The translations under genes were made by a program, and so were the position numbers. From contig NZ_JAHKQH010000008.1 of the NCBI RefSeq assembly GCF_018861025.1, positions 1 through 64,000 of the forward strand: a stretch of 64,000 bases of DNA. Direction: 5' to 3'. Under the pieces are notes generated by a model. That model did not search any database. It saw nothing but the letters and a program-made list of their open reading frames with translations, and was not told the DNA's origin. The first letter of the stretch is position 1; every line of letters begins with the position of its first letter. Shown here piece after piece: positions 39,468 to 47,719 of this stretch. This stretch comes from Psychrosphaera sp. B3R10. GTDB lineage: Bacteria > Pseudomonadota > Gammaproteobacteria > Enterobacterales > Alteromonadaceae.

Positions 39468-41258
39468 CTATGGTTTTAACCAAAGGTCGAGTTTAGCTTG
39501 GTCTTTTACTTTAAGTTGTACTAAAAATGCTGGAGACGACTCAAGTTGCAGTTCTCTGCTCAATAGTTGGTCCTTTCTAAAATAATGAATTGTAGAGGTT
39601 GGCGTCACTACTGAGTTAATCACGACTTGCAAGTTTTTTGCCGTTAGCCTGATGTTATCAATAGCCAACAGTTCATCACCTACAGCGACCCCCGCTTTTT
39701 CTGCGGGTGAATTAGCGAATAGCTGCTTAACAACTAGGTTTCCTGATTTATCTGAAGTTACAGCGCCTAACCAATTTTGTACCTTGTGTTCTGTTATTGC
39801 ATTGCCATGGGGTTGTGTAGTATCTGTTTGCGTAAATTTATTGACTTCAATACCTGCACGAAGGAATAAGGGAGCTAACTCAACTTTGGATTTTCCATAC
39901 AACAATTCTGTTAACCAATCTTTATGTTGCTCACCTAAGAAAGTTAAAAATAGGTGTTCTAAATCATGTTGCGTTGTACCTATCCCATTTTTTCCAAACA
40001 ACTGCCACGCTTCTAACATTAGCGTTCGTAATGACTGTTTACCTTGAGATTGCTGGATAAGCACAAGGTCAACTAAACAAGCGATAGCAGCGCCTTTTTG
40101 GTAATAACTGACAATTTGATCCGGTGCCGTGTGATCCTGCTGGTAAAACTTTGTCCAAGTATGGTAACTGCTCTCTGTAACAGATTGACGCAATTGGCCA
40201 AGGCCTTTTTCAATACGGGTAAACGTTTTTGCCAATAAATCGAGATATTGTTGTTGCGGAATTGTTCCCGTTTGCACCAAACTCAAATCGTCAAAGTAAC
40301 TTGTCATGCCTTCGTAAAACCAGAGTTGCTCAGTATAAACCTCTTGGTTTAATTTATATGGCGTAAACTCCTTAGGCTTTAATCTTTTCACATTCCAGGT
40401 GTGCAAATATTCATGGCTACAAAGGCTCAGAAAGGTTGTGTAATCTTCATTAATCGGTTGTTCTGCGTTTGGAATATCGAAACGACTGCAAACCAAAGCA
40501 GTTGAATTAAGATGCTCTAAACCGCCAAAACCAGTATCGGTGACCATAGTCATAAACAGATATTGATCCAAATCTTTTGGCAATCCGCCAAAGGTTTCTG
40601 CGTGGTATTCACAAAGTGGTTTTAAATCTTTAACAACACGGTTCAGTTCGCCAAAATGACGTCCTACGGTTACAAGATAATGAGGCACATTGTCTATGGC
40701 AAACTCTGCGATATCCAAGTCGCCATACATGATTGGATAGTCTGTTAATAGTAAGTAACTGTCGGCCGAAAAATCACCATAACTAAAAGGGGATTTATTA
40801 GATGTAGATGTCAAACCTGTTGCTGGTAACCAGTCTTTGCAAAAAGTTAATTCAATTGGTGGTGGCAATAATGTCACCAAACAAGGCTGGTCAGCCATTT
40901 GGTCAATTTGAAATAAAGAACTCGCTGGATTTATAAACCCAAACTCCTGATCTAAATAAGCTTTCCTCACACTTAAGTCAAAAGCATAGACATGATAGCT
41001 AATCGAAAAAGGCTGGTTGTTATGCTTAATAACATAACCGCTTTTCGAATCAGCTAAGTGCGTTAACTTACCATGCGCATCGGAGACGTCGAAATCAAGG
41101 ATATGTTTTGCAAAGTCACGGATCATGTAGCTTCCCGGGATCCAATTCGGGAGTGAAATTTTTATATCATCAGAGTTCTGTGGTGTGATATCAATTTTAA
41201 TGGCAAATAGATGTTGATTCGGGTCTTCGATGGCGATGTGATAATGTACTGCGGTCAT
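39468..41258 (-). CDS. M61 family glycyl aminopeptidase with PDZ domain
   Basis: A 596-residue metallopeptidase of family M61. The zinc motif is HEYLHTW at about 280-286 in SLCSHEYLHTWNVKRLKPKE, followed by WFYEGMTSYFDDL with the downstream glutamate. The N-terminal half is beta-rich (aminopeptidase N-like). A PDZ domain at about 495-575 (GAVTSDKSGNLVVKQLFANSPAEKAGVAVGDELLAID, in pieces) precedes the C-terminus. No signal peptide is evident. Substrate preference in the family is N-terminal glycine or acidic peptides. Monocistronic. ATG at 41258. Confidence 0.9.
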   Translation of the reverse strand: MTAVHYHIAIEDPNQHLFAIKIDITPQNSDDIKISLPNWIPGSYMIRDFAKHILDFDVSDAHGKLTHLADSKSGYVIKHNNQPFSISYHVYAFDLSVRKAYLDQEFGFINPASSLFQIDQMADQPCLVTLLPPPIELTFCKDWLPATGLTSTSNKSPFSYGDFSADSYLLLTDYPIMYGDLDIAEFAIDNVPHYLVTVGRHFGELNRVVKDLKPLCEYHAETFGGLPKDLDQYLFMTMVTDTGFGGLEHLNSTALVCSRFDIPNAEQPINEDYTTFLSLCSHEYLHTWNVKRLKPKEFTPYKLNQEVYTEQLWFYEGMTSYFDDLSLVQTGTIPQQQYLDLLAKTFTRIEKGLGQLRQSVTESSYHTWTKFYQQDHTAPDQIVSYYQKGAAIACLVDLVLIQQSQGKQSLRTLMLEAWQLFGKNGIGTTQHDLEHLFLTFLGEQHKDWLTELLYGKSKVELAPLFLRAGIEVNKFTQTDTTQPHGNAITEHKVQNWLGAVTSDKSGNLVVKQLFANSPAEKAGVAVGDELLAIDNIRLTAKNLQVVINSVVTPTSTIHYFRKDQLLSRELQLESSPAFLVQLKVKDQAKLDLWLKP

Positions 41259-41360
41259 AAAATAACGTCCAAATTAGTTAACTAGGCGGGAAAAGAATGG
41301 CAGGTTTCCGCATCAGATCAGTTTATAATAAGATAATTATTGCAAACAAGTGAGTTATTT

Positions 41361-41771
41361 ATGGAAGTATCAGAAAAAGTACAGGCAAGAATCAACTACG
41401 CCACAACCTTCACAACGAAAACGGTCTTTCCTGGTCGAACAAATCATCACAATACGCTATTTGGTGGTGAAGCATTGGCTTGGATGGATGAAGTTGCGTT
41501 TATTTGTGCCACACGTTTTTGCCGTAAACCTCTGGTAACTATTTCTTCGGATCGAGTTGATTTCAAAGAACCTATCCCAGCTGGGAGTATTGTTGAACTG
41601 GTTGCGAGTATCGCTAATATTGGTCGCACAAGTTTAGTTGTAGAAGTTAACGTACTAATTGAAAAAATGTATGAAGATGAAAAGCATCGTGCAATATCTG
41701 GTTCGTTTAAATTTGTCGCTTTAGATGATGACCGTAAACCGACTCCGGTGTTAGGTGGCGTAGAGTTGTAG
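41361..41771 (+). CDS. Acyl-CoA thioesterase (hotdog, YciA/BFIT type)
   Basis: From ATG 41361 the product is 136 residues with one hotdog domain: TVFPGRTNHHNTLFGGEALAWMDEVAFICATRFC contains the conserved NxxxFGG-like helix start and Asp, and VDFKEPIPAGSIVEL is typical. Such enzymes hydrolyse acyl-CoAs in the cytoplasm, with chain length unknown. A TTG at 41340 would add seven residues without support. It is followed 90 bp on by the Mpo1-like gene. Confidence 0.88.
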   Translation: MEVSEKVQARINYATTFTTKTVFPGRTNHHNTLFGGEALAWMDEVAFICATRFCRKPLVTISSDRVDFKEPIPAGSIVELVASIANIGRTSLVVEVNVLIEKMYEDEKHRAISGSFKFVALDDDRKPTPVLGGVEL

Positions 41772-41861
41772 TAGCGCTAATTGACTAAGTTGGAATTCCT
41801 TAGTTGAACTGGTCAGACGATCCAGATAAAGTGACTAAAAAATTTTAGGGTAGGGCAAACC

Positions 41862-42326
41862 ATGAAGACAATTAGAGATTGGCTAAAAGAATACCGAGTT
41901 AGCCACCAGAATAAAACCAACAAGCTAATACATTACTTATGTGTGCCAGCAATCTTTTTGTCGGTAATTGGTATGTTATGGACGGTTCCTTTGCCGTTTG
42001 ACACAGGTTCGGATTGGATCAACGTAGCAACATTAATTTCAGTTTTTGTGGCTGCATTCTATTTTAGATTGTCTATTTCTGTCGGCATTGGCATGAGTTT
42101 ATTTATAATCTTTTGTTTTGCGTTTGTACGCTGGTGGACTCAAAGCTTTGAGATGGGGATACTTACGCTTTCCGTTGGCATATTTGTGATAGCTTGGATT
42201 TTACAGTTTGTTGGACACGAGATTGAAGGAAAGAAACCGTCGTTTTTCAAAGACCTTCAATTTTTGTTAATTGGACCAGCCTGGATTTTATGCCACATAT
42301 TTAGAAAATTTCATATTAAATACTAA
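41862..42326 (+). CDS. Mpo1-like (DUF962) membrane protein
   Basis: A 154-residue protein with four hydrophobic segments and the family features RVSHQNKTNKLIHYLCVPAIFLSVIGMLW at the N-terminus and GHEIEGKKPSFFKDLQFLLIGPAWIL near the C-terminus. The histidines in those motifs are the metal ligands in yeast Mpo1, a 2-hydroxy fatty acid dioxygenase of alpha-oxidation. A bacterial role in fatty acid breakdown or membrane modification is plausible but not known. AGGG precedes ATG 41862. Confidence 0.85.
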   Translation: MKTIRDWLKEYRVSHQNKTNKLIHYLCVPAIFLSVIGMLWTVPLPFDTGSDWINVATLISVFVAAFYFRLSISVGIGMSLFIIFCFAFVRWWTQSFEMGILTLSVGIFVIAWILQFVGHEIEGKKPSFFKDLQFLLIGPAWILCHIFRKFHIKY

Positions 42327-42398
42327 CGATACATTTAAAACTGCGTTAAATGGCATATCTTACGAGTCGATTGGTGATGTGCCATTACATAATACATT

Positions 42399-42404
42399 TA
42401 TAAT
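42399..42404 (+). promoter_or_regulatory. Candidate -10 box for the two-component pair
   Basis: A perfect TATAAT lies 27 bp before the TTG start candidate of the kinase and 48 bp before the second. The -35 region (GATGTG at 17-bp spacing) is poor, so an activator or an extended element would be needed. Confidence 0.35.
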
Positions 42405-42430
42405 GAAAGTAAGTAGTTTTAGTCGAACCT

Positions 42431-43528
42431 TTGTTCGAAGCGAGCCGTATTTTGAATTTTGATCGATTAGTAGAAGACAGACGCCAATTCTTTTGGGTGC
42501 TCCATATTGGTGGTTGGATTGGTTTTGCCTTAGTCCATTACATTGGCTCATTTATGAATGATATGCGTGATAGTTATGTCTTTATCATATTATCAAATGC
42601 CTATGTTGGAGCGATGTTAACTTTACCACTACGTTACCTTTACCAAAAAGTATGGGATATGCAACCGTGGAAGTTGATAATGACTATTATAGGAGCGTCT
42701 TATCTAGTTGGTACTGCATGGGGCGTTTTCCAAAACTTTTCATACTGGCAATTTTACAAATTTGGCTGGAAACCTGACGATTGGATTTACTATTTTACCA
42801 ACACACTAGGCAGTTTCTATATCGTACTGTGCTGGAGTGGTTTGTATTTTGGTATTAAGTATTATCAAATGTTACAAAAAGAAAAACAAAAAGCTTTAAA
42901 AGCGGCAAACATGGCCAATGAAGCGCAGCTTAAAATGTTACGTTACCAGCTTAATCCACACTTTTTGTTCAATACATTAAACGCCATATCAACGCTCGTT
43001 TTGTGTGAAGAAAATAAAACAGCAAACGGCATGGTAACAAAACTAAGTGATTTTTTACGTTATTCTCTACACACAGATCCAATAAAGAAAGTTGAGCTTA
43101 AACAAGAGATTAAAGCGCTTTCCTTGTATTTGGAAATCGAACGGATCCGCTTTGAAGAACGGCTAGAAGTGGAATGGGTCATTTCGGAAGAAGCTGAAAA
43201 AGCATTAGTGCCTAGCTTGTTATTGCAGCCATTAATTGAAAATGCCATAAAATATGCTATTGCTGCCAATACAAATGGCGGTAAAATCAAAATAGTTGCC
43301 AAGACGTTTGGCCACGATTTACTCCTTGAAGTTGGCGATGATGGTCCAGGTTTAAACCCTGAACAGTCGGGATTAAGTTCAAAAGGTGTGGGCGTTGGAT
43401 TGGCAAATACTAAAGAAAGACTTCAGACTTTATATGACGATTATTCATTTGCGATTTCTAATAATGAACCAAATGGACTAAAAGTTAATATAAGGCTACC
43501 GTTAGAATTTAATAGCGTGACAAAATAA
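42431..43528 (+). CDS. LytS-family sensor histidine kinase
   Basis: About 365 residues: four membrane helices at the N-terminus (roughly 20-145) without an obvious sensor domain, a linker helix rich in Lys and Gln, and the His_kinase domain with the phospho-acceptor in LNPHFLFNTLNAIS (His177), an N-box in LLLQPLIENAIKYAI and GDDGPGL. No ATG is available at the N-terminus. TTG at 42431 or TTG at 42452 (giving MNFDRLVEDRR) are candidates. The response regulator gene starts 3 bp downstream. The signal is unknown. Confidence 0.88.
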   Translation: MFEASRILNFDRLVEDRRQFFWVLHIGGWIGFALVHYIGSFMNDMRDSYVFIILSNAYVGAMLTLPLRYLYQKVWDMQPWKLIMTIIGASYLVGTAWGVFQNFSYWQFYKFGWKPDDWIYYFTNTLGSFYIVLCWSGLYFGIKYYQMLQKEKQKALKAANMANEAQLKMLRYQLNPHFLFNTLNAISTLVLCEENKTANGMVTKLSDFLRYSLHTDPIKKVELKQEIKALSLYLEIERIRFEERLEVEWVISEEAEKALVPSLLLQPLIENAIKYAIAANTNGGKIKIVAKTFGHDLLLEVGDDGPGLNPEQSGLSSKGVGVGLANTKERLQTLYDDYSFAISNNEPNGLKVNIRLPLEFNSVTK

Positions 43529-43531
43529 TCA

Positions 43532-44356
43532 ATGGAAAATCTAATTAAAACAATCATTGTAGATGACGAGCCTTTGGCGAGAAAAGGGTTAGCAATTCGC
43601 TTAAAAGAATTTGAAGAAATTGAGCTTTTAGCACAATGTTCCAATGGTGCGGAAGCGATTGAAGTCATTGTTGAATTAAAACCTAAATTGGTTTTTTTAG
43701 ATATTCAGATGCCTGGTTTAACTGGTTTTGATGTTATCCATCAATTACAACAACGCAACATTGTAATGCCAATGATTGTGTTCGTTACCGCTTACGATCA
43801 ATTTGCCCTCAAAGCATTTGAAGTCCACGCAATTGACTACTTGTTAAAGCCTGTGGATGATGCTCGACTTCTAGAATGTATCAATAAGATCCGATCGCAA
43901 ATAGACAATGATATGTTCAGTCACCAGCAAAACAAATTAATTGATATGATGTCGCAACTTACTGGTACAGACACAGAAACAATTATTAAAAATTTGGCGG
44001 ACGGTGAAGAGATTGAAGTTAAAGAATATAATAATTATATTTCGGTAAAAGATGTTGGTGAAACCACTCGGTTACCTGTCTCTGAAGTCATATGGGTAGA
44101 TGCAGCAGGCGACTATATGTGCGTTCATTGTACTGATGGGGAAACACACATTCTCCGAAAAACAATGAAACAGCTGGAAGAAGAGCTTGACCCGAAATTA
44201 TTTGTTCGTGTTCATCGTTCGGTACTCGTCAATAACACATCTGTGAAAAAAGTACTTACGTTGAGCAGTGGTGAATACGTAATCCAAATTTCGAATGGGC
44301 ATGAAATTAGAGTAAGTCGAAGTTATCGGGAAAAAGTTAGAACCTTGTTCTTATAA
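43532..44356 (+). CDS. LytTR-family response regulator
   Basis: A 274-residue regulator with a receiver domain (phospho-acceptor Asp57 in LVFLDIQMPG, acidic pair at 11-12, Lys107-type in YLLKPVDD) and a C-terminal LytTR DNA-binding domain from about 165 (YISVKDVGETTRLPVSEVIWVDAAGDYMCVH, in pieces, and FVRVHRSVLVN). It belongs to the same type as BtsR/YehT. It is coupled to the LytS-type kinase (3-bp gap). LytTR proteins bind pairs of short repeats. Target genes are not evident, but the small membrane protein gene downstream is one candidate. Confidence 0.92.
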   Translation: MENLIKTIIVDDEPLARKGLAIRLKEFEEIELLAQCSNGAEAIEVIVELKPKLVFLDIQMPGLTGFDVIHQLQQRNIVMPMIVFVTAYDQFALKAFEVHAIDYLLKPVDDARLLECINKIRSQIDNDMFSHQQNKLIDMMSQLTGTDTETIIKNLADGEEIEVKEYNNYISVKDVGETTRLPVSEVIWVDAAGDYMCVHCTDGETHILRKTMKQLEEELDPKLFVRVHRSVLVNNTSVKKVLTLSSGEYVIQISNGHEIRVSRSYREKVRTLFL

Positions 44357-44609
44357 ATTAGTAGAATGCACCAAAGGTAATTAGACGATTAAGCTGTTAT
44401 TTTAAAGTTAAAGAAATAGTGGCATTAAACTTGTTTAATTAGAATAACAAAGATATAAATTAAATCTGAATTTAATAATTACATGGCAGTTTATTTAAAT
44501 CGAAATGAAAATTAGTTGTCGCTGTAATTTGAAAAAAGTAATAATATCAATTGGGTATTATTTTCGTTGGGTTTAAATAATTAAACAAATTTTAAAATAG
44601 GTTACTGCT

Positions 44610-44972
44610 GTGTCTCTAGATAATCTTGATGAAGCGCGTTACGAAAACGGATCACCTCTGCAACTGTTAATTTTCTTGACAGTAAGTGCGACGACATTTT
44701 TATGTTTGTTCGTTGCTGATGCCCTTGAATGGCCTGCCATAACGAGTATTTTTATTGCCGCTAGTGTGTTTACTTCACTTCGAATAATGAAAAAATTACT
44801 GACAGTGTTTACCCAATACAACCGAGAAGAAATTAAATCCAGAATAAATCCGACTCGCTCAGTTAAATTATTTGGTAATTTTATCGAGGTTTACTTCACG
44901 ATGTTTTTACTATCGCTATTTTGTTACGGTGTCGGCGTAGCACTACATATTATTTACCACTTAATATTCTAG
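44610..44972 (+). CDS. Small membrane protein of unknown function
   Basis: The 120-residue protein starts at GTG 44610 behind AGG (8-nt spacing). Three hydrophobic stretches are visible (LLIFLTVSATTFLCLFVADAL, ITSIFIAASVFTSL, VYFTMFLLSLFCYGVGVALHIIY). No family is recognised. The gene lies 254 bp after the LytTR regulator in an AT-rich region. The hairpin right after its stop may end its transcript. Confidence 0.65.
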   Translation: MSLDNLDEARYENGSPLQLLIFLTVSATTFLCLFVADALEWPAITSIFIAASVFTSLRIMKKLLTVFTQYNREEIKSRINPTRSVKLFGNFIEVYFTMFLLSLFCYGVGVALHIIYHLIF

Positions 44973-45281
44973 AATATGGATTACATATTGAGCAGTAAGC
45001 TTCCAATATGTAACCGTAATATATTGGAATATAAACATATTTTGCCTATAAACAGGCAAGTGTTTGCCACGTATTAACCAGGCCTATTCTGCAATTTTAT
45101 AATTATTGCATTATCAATTAAATCACGTAAATTTAAATTCAGTTGGTCTGTAATCCCAATCCACATCATCAATAACGTAATCATTGAGGATCTAAAGCTT
45201 TCCATACGATGCTTTGACCATCGTCTCTATTACGAGATTACAACTAGGTGATTCGCCTTTTAAACATTGGGTCATACAATA
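44973..45281. other. 309-bp AT-rich intergenic region without a supported gene
   Basis: It contains three short inverted repeats: TTACATATTG/CAATATGTAA (44981-44990 and 45004-45013), an overlapping CCAATAT/ATATTGG, and TTGCCT/AGGCAA around 45052-45070. No credible coding frame was found beyond a 33-codon stretch without a ribosome binding site. The promoter of the lipoprotein gene must lie in its right half. Confidence 0.6.
44979..45015. repeat. Inverted repeat after the small membrane protein gene
   Basis: TTACATATTG and CAATATGTAA form a perfect 10-bp stem around 13 nt, starting 9 bp past the stop codon, with flanking GG and CC that can extend it. No T run follows, so it is not a standard terminator. 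Confidence 0.45.
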
Positions 45282-46148
45282 ATGCGGCTAACTTTATTTA
45301 AACCAAACCAGATCAGACAAATTCTAGTTGTCACTCTTGTTCTTTTATTCACATCGGGTTGTCGTACAACAATCATTTATAACTATGCGGATTGGTTAAT
45401 CGCTTGGAAGGTTGACGATTTTGTTGAGCTAACAGATCCCCAAGAAGAAAGCTTTAAAGCTGAATTAGCCAGCCTTTTTAAATGGCACCGAACACAAGAA
45501 TTACCTAAATATGTAGTGATACTAGACGATTTAACCATCGCTATTTCCGAAAATAACACCGACGATTTGTTGAGCCTTGTCGACAAAATAGTGGCCAGTG
45601 GTGAACGGATAAAAAGCGTAGCGGCTGAAAAAGTAATAGTATTGCTGAACCAACTTTCAACTGATCAAAAACAGCAACTTTTAACTAATATTGAAGCGTA
45701 TCAGCAAGAAACACATAGTGAACGTTTAGAAAACGCAAAGACATTAACCGAAAAGCTAAATGATAGTGATCGATTTGATGCAATCGAGGACATTTTAGGT
45801 AAATTAACACCCGCACAGAAACAACGACGTGATCAACTAACAAAAGAACTAAATGATACGTTGTTGATGAGAATCGAATCACAGAAACGCTGGTTGTCGT
45901 TATTCCGGTTGGGCGTTCAACCTCAAAACTTGACCGTAAGTGAAAGTCAACTAACCGTACTTTTTACCGAGCTATCGTCATATCGTTCAGAGGCTCTAAT
46001 TACTGCTCAGGAGCATAATAAAAACTTATATCAAGATTGGTCTTTAGATTTGCTCGAAAGTATGACTAAAAGGCAAAAAGATACACTACTAGAAGTGATA
46101 GATGAATATCGGACTGATTTTATAAAATTGGCCAAAAATGACGACTAA
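45282..46148 (+). CDS. DUF6279 family lipoprotein
   Basis: From ATG 45282 the product is 288 residues with a lipoprotein signal peptide (QILVVTLVLLFTSGC, lipidated Cys about 27). An upstream TTG at 45267 adds five residues and is less likely. The mature protein is long, helical and charged, beginning IIYNYADWLIAWKVDDFVELTDPQEESF, which is typical of the DUF6279 family. Function is unknown. The helical, lipid-anchored design suggests a periplasmic interaction partner. Monocistronic. Confidence 0.8.
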   Translation: MRLTLFKPNQIRQILVVTLVLLFTSGCRTTIIYNYADWLIAWKVDDFVELTDPQEESFKAELASLFKWHRTQELPKYVVILDDLTIAISENNTDDLLSLVDKIVASGERIKSVAAEKVIVLLNQLSTDQKQQLLTNIEAYQQETHSERLENAKTLTEKLNDSDRFDAIEDILGKLTPAQKQRRDQLTKELNDTLLMRIESQKRWLSLFRLGVQPQNLTVSESQLTVLFTELSSYRSEALITAQEHNKNLYQDWSLDLLESMTKRQKDTLLEVIDEYRTDFIKLAKNDD

Positions 46149-46318
46149 CGTGTTTTTTTCAAGCTTAGAACTGATTTGTACGTTACAACCGCGGTTTTTT
46201 TACTCAGTTGGCCTTTTAAAGCGACATTATTTTCAGCTTATTCTTTAAATTTTGCGCGTTTCAGAGTAACTTAGCGGGTTGAAACAGAGTAAGATAACGA
46301 TAAAAATATAGGTGTGAA

Positions 46319-46795
46319 TTGAACAAAGCGGAATTTTACAGCGAGGTAAATAGTCAAATCAAAGCCTTGTGTGACTCAGAGCCTAATTTAATTGCAAATT
46401 TAGCGAACATAAGTGCTGTACTATTTGAACGATTAGCTGATATCAATTGGGCAGGATTCTACGTTGTGGGCGATTCTGTAGACAAAAGTCGTCAAGAGTT
46501 GGTTTTAGGACCATTTCAAGGTCGTGCAGCGTGTGTAAGAATACCGTTTGGCCGTGGCGTTTGTGGAACGGCAGTTTCAACGCAACAGTCAATGTTGGTT
46601 GAAGATGTGCATGACTTTGACGGACATATCGCATGTGATGCAGCAAGCCGTTCAGAAGTTGTGGTGCCAATTGTTGTTAATGATGTAGTAGTTGCTGTTT
46701 TAGATATAGACAGTCCCATTGAGTCTCGGTTTGATAAAGATGATCAGCTTGGACTCGAATCATTAGTTACATTTATTGAAGAAATCTGGGCGTAA
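46319..46795 (+). CDS. msrC: Free methionine-(R)-sulfoxide reductase (GAF domain)
   Basis: The 158-residue GAF-fold protein matches fRMsr/MsrC (E. coli YebR), which reduces free Met-R-sulfoxide. Its conserved core is LADINWAGFYVV, LGPFQGRAACVRIPFGRGVCGTA and VEDVHDFDGHIACDAASRSE, with the three catalytic and resolving cysteines of the family (in AACVRI, GVCGTA and IACDAA). The start is TTG at 46319 with AGGTG upstream. It heads msrC-small acidic protein-proQ-prc; E. coli has the same msrC-proQ-prc order without the acidic gene. Confidence 0.9.
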   Translation: MNKAEFYSEVNSQIKALCDSEPNLIANLANISAVLFERLADINWAGFYVVGDSVDKSRQELVLGPFQGRAACVRIPFGRGVCGTAVSTQQSMLVEDVHDFDGHIACDAASRSEVVVPIVVNDVVVAVLDIDSPIESRFDKDDQLGLESLVTFIEEIWA

Positions 46796-46800
46796 GCTAG

Positions 46801-47085
46801 ATGAAAGAACTCATAGATGTTCGCGACTTTTTAATCGGTATTGAAATAGTCGGTGATTGGGATGGTGAAGAGGAAGAAGTTACTGAACGTATAAATTCCT
46901 TAATATTTCAGGCTTATAATCTTTTGCCTGAAGACATTAGCTTTGAAGCAGCGACTGAGCTGTTTGACGAATTATGGGCCGCAGTTGCAGGACAAGATTT
47001 TGTAATTGAAAACGAAATTGACGAACTAGAAAGTTGGTTAGCTGATTTTGTAGGCCAAACATTAGATGAAATAGAGTACGATTGA
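46801..47085 (+). CDS. Small, very acidic protein coupled to proQ
   Basis: I do not recognise this 94-residue protein. It has 28 Asp/Glu against three Lys/Arg, few other features, and two tryptophan-containing helices (AATELFDELWAAVAG and LESWLADFVG). It starts 5 bp after msrC, and its stop overlaps the proQ start (TGATG), so translation of proQ is probably coupled to it. An acidic partner for the basic RNA chaperone ProQ is an attractive hypothesis, but no homolog is known to me. Confidence 0.75.
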   Translation: MKELIDVRDFLIGIEIVGDWDGEEEEVTERINSLIFQAYNLLPEDISFEAATELFDELWAAVAGQDFVIENEIDELESWLADFVGQTLDEIEYD

Positions 47086-47711
47086 TGCAATCTCAAGAAA
47101 AAACAGATTTAAATAAAGTTATCGAATTTTTGGCGAATAAATTTCCAAATAGTTTTAGTTTAAAAGGGGAAGCAAAACCTCTTAAAATTGGTATTTTTAG
47201 TGACATCGCTGAACGCTTAGAAGAAGCCGATCCTGTTTCTAAAACACAGATCAGACATGCCCTAAGACGTTACACAAATAGCTGGCGTTATCTAGAAGCG
47301 GTTGTTAAAGGTGGCCAACGTGTTGATGTTGACGGTGCGGACTTTGAAGCGTTGACTGAAGAACACGTTGAACACGCGAAAGCGCAACTAGCTGAAAGCA
47401 AAGCGAAATTCAAAGAAAAACGCAAGGCTGCGGCACCCAAAGACAAGAATACTTACAAAAAACCTGCAAAATCTGTTGGTAATCCTCCAAAAAGAAAACC
47501 AAAATCAAATCAAGCGACCTCGAAACCTAAGGCCGAAGCTAAACCATTGGTAGCAAACGATGATTTTAGTGATGGTAAAACCGTATTGGTCAAATTAGGG
47601 GCTTCACCACTTTCTGCGACAATTGTTGAAACATCTAAAGATGAAGTTTCGGTGCAATTGGCATCGGGAATTGTGATGAAAGTCAACAAGGAAAATATTT
47701 TCCAAGCATAG
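47085..47711 (+). CDS. proQ: RNA chaperone ProQ
   Basis: The 208-residue protein binds RNA and many sRNAs. The FinO-like domain (about 10-120) contains SLKGEAKPLKIGIFSDIAERLEE, VSKTQIRHALRRYTNSWRYLEAVVKGGQRVDVDG, followed by a Lys-rich linker (KEKRKAAAPKDKNTYKKPAK) and a C-terminal Tudor-like domain beginning DGKTVLVKLGASPL. ATG 47085 overlaps the acidic gene's stop by one base. An upstream TTG would overlap more. prc starts 8 bp downstream, as in E. coli. Confidence 0.93.
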   Translation: MQSQEKTDLNKVIEFLANKFPNSFSLKGEAKPLKIGIFSDIAERLEEADPVSKTQIRHALRRYTNSWRYLEAVVKGGQRVDVDGADFEALTEEHVEHAKAQLAESKAKFKEKRKAAAPKDKNTYKKPAKSVGNPPKRKPKSNQATSKPKAEAKPLVANDDFSDGKTVLVKLGASPLSATIVETSKDEVSVQLASGIVMKVNKENIFQA

Positions 47712-47719
47712 GAGTTTTT

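Noticed and set aside
42271-42462. Short peptide frame overlapping the kinase start as a leader peptide
   Set aside because: Its last ATG (42403) coincides with the -10 box, so it would not be on the transcript. Earlier starts lie inside the Mpo1-like gene in another frame.
44976-45077. 33-codon frame after the small membrane protein gene
   Set aside because: It has no ribosome binding site, contains the inverted repeats and shows no recognisable product.
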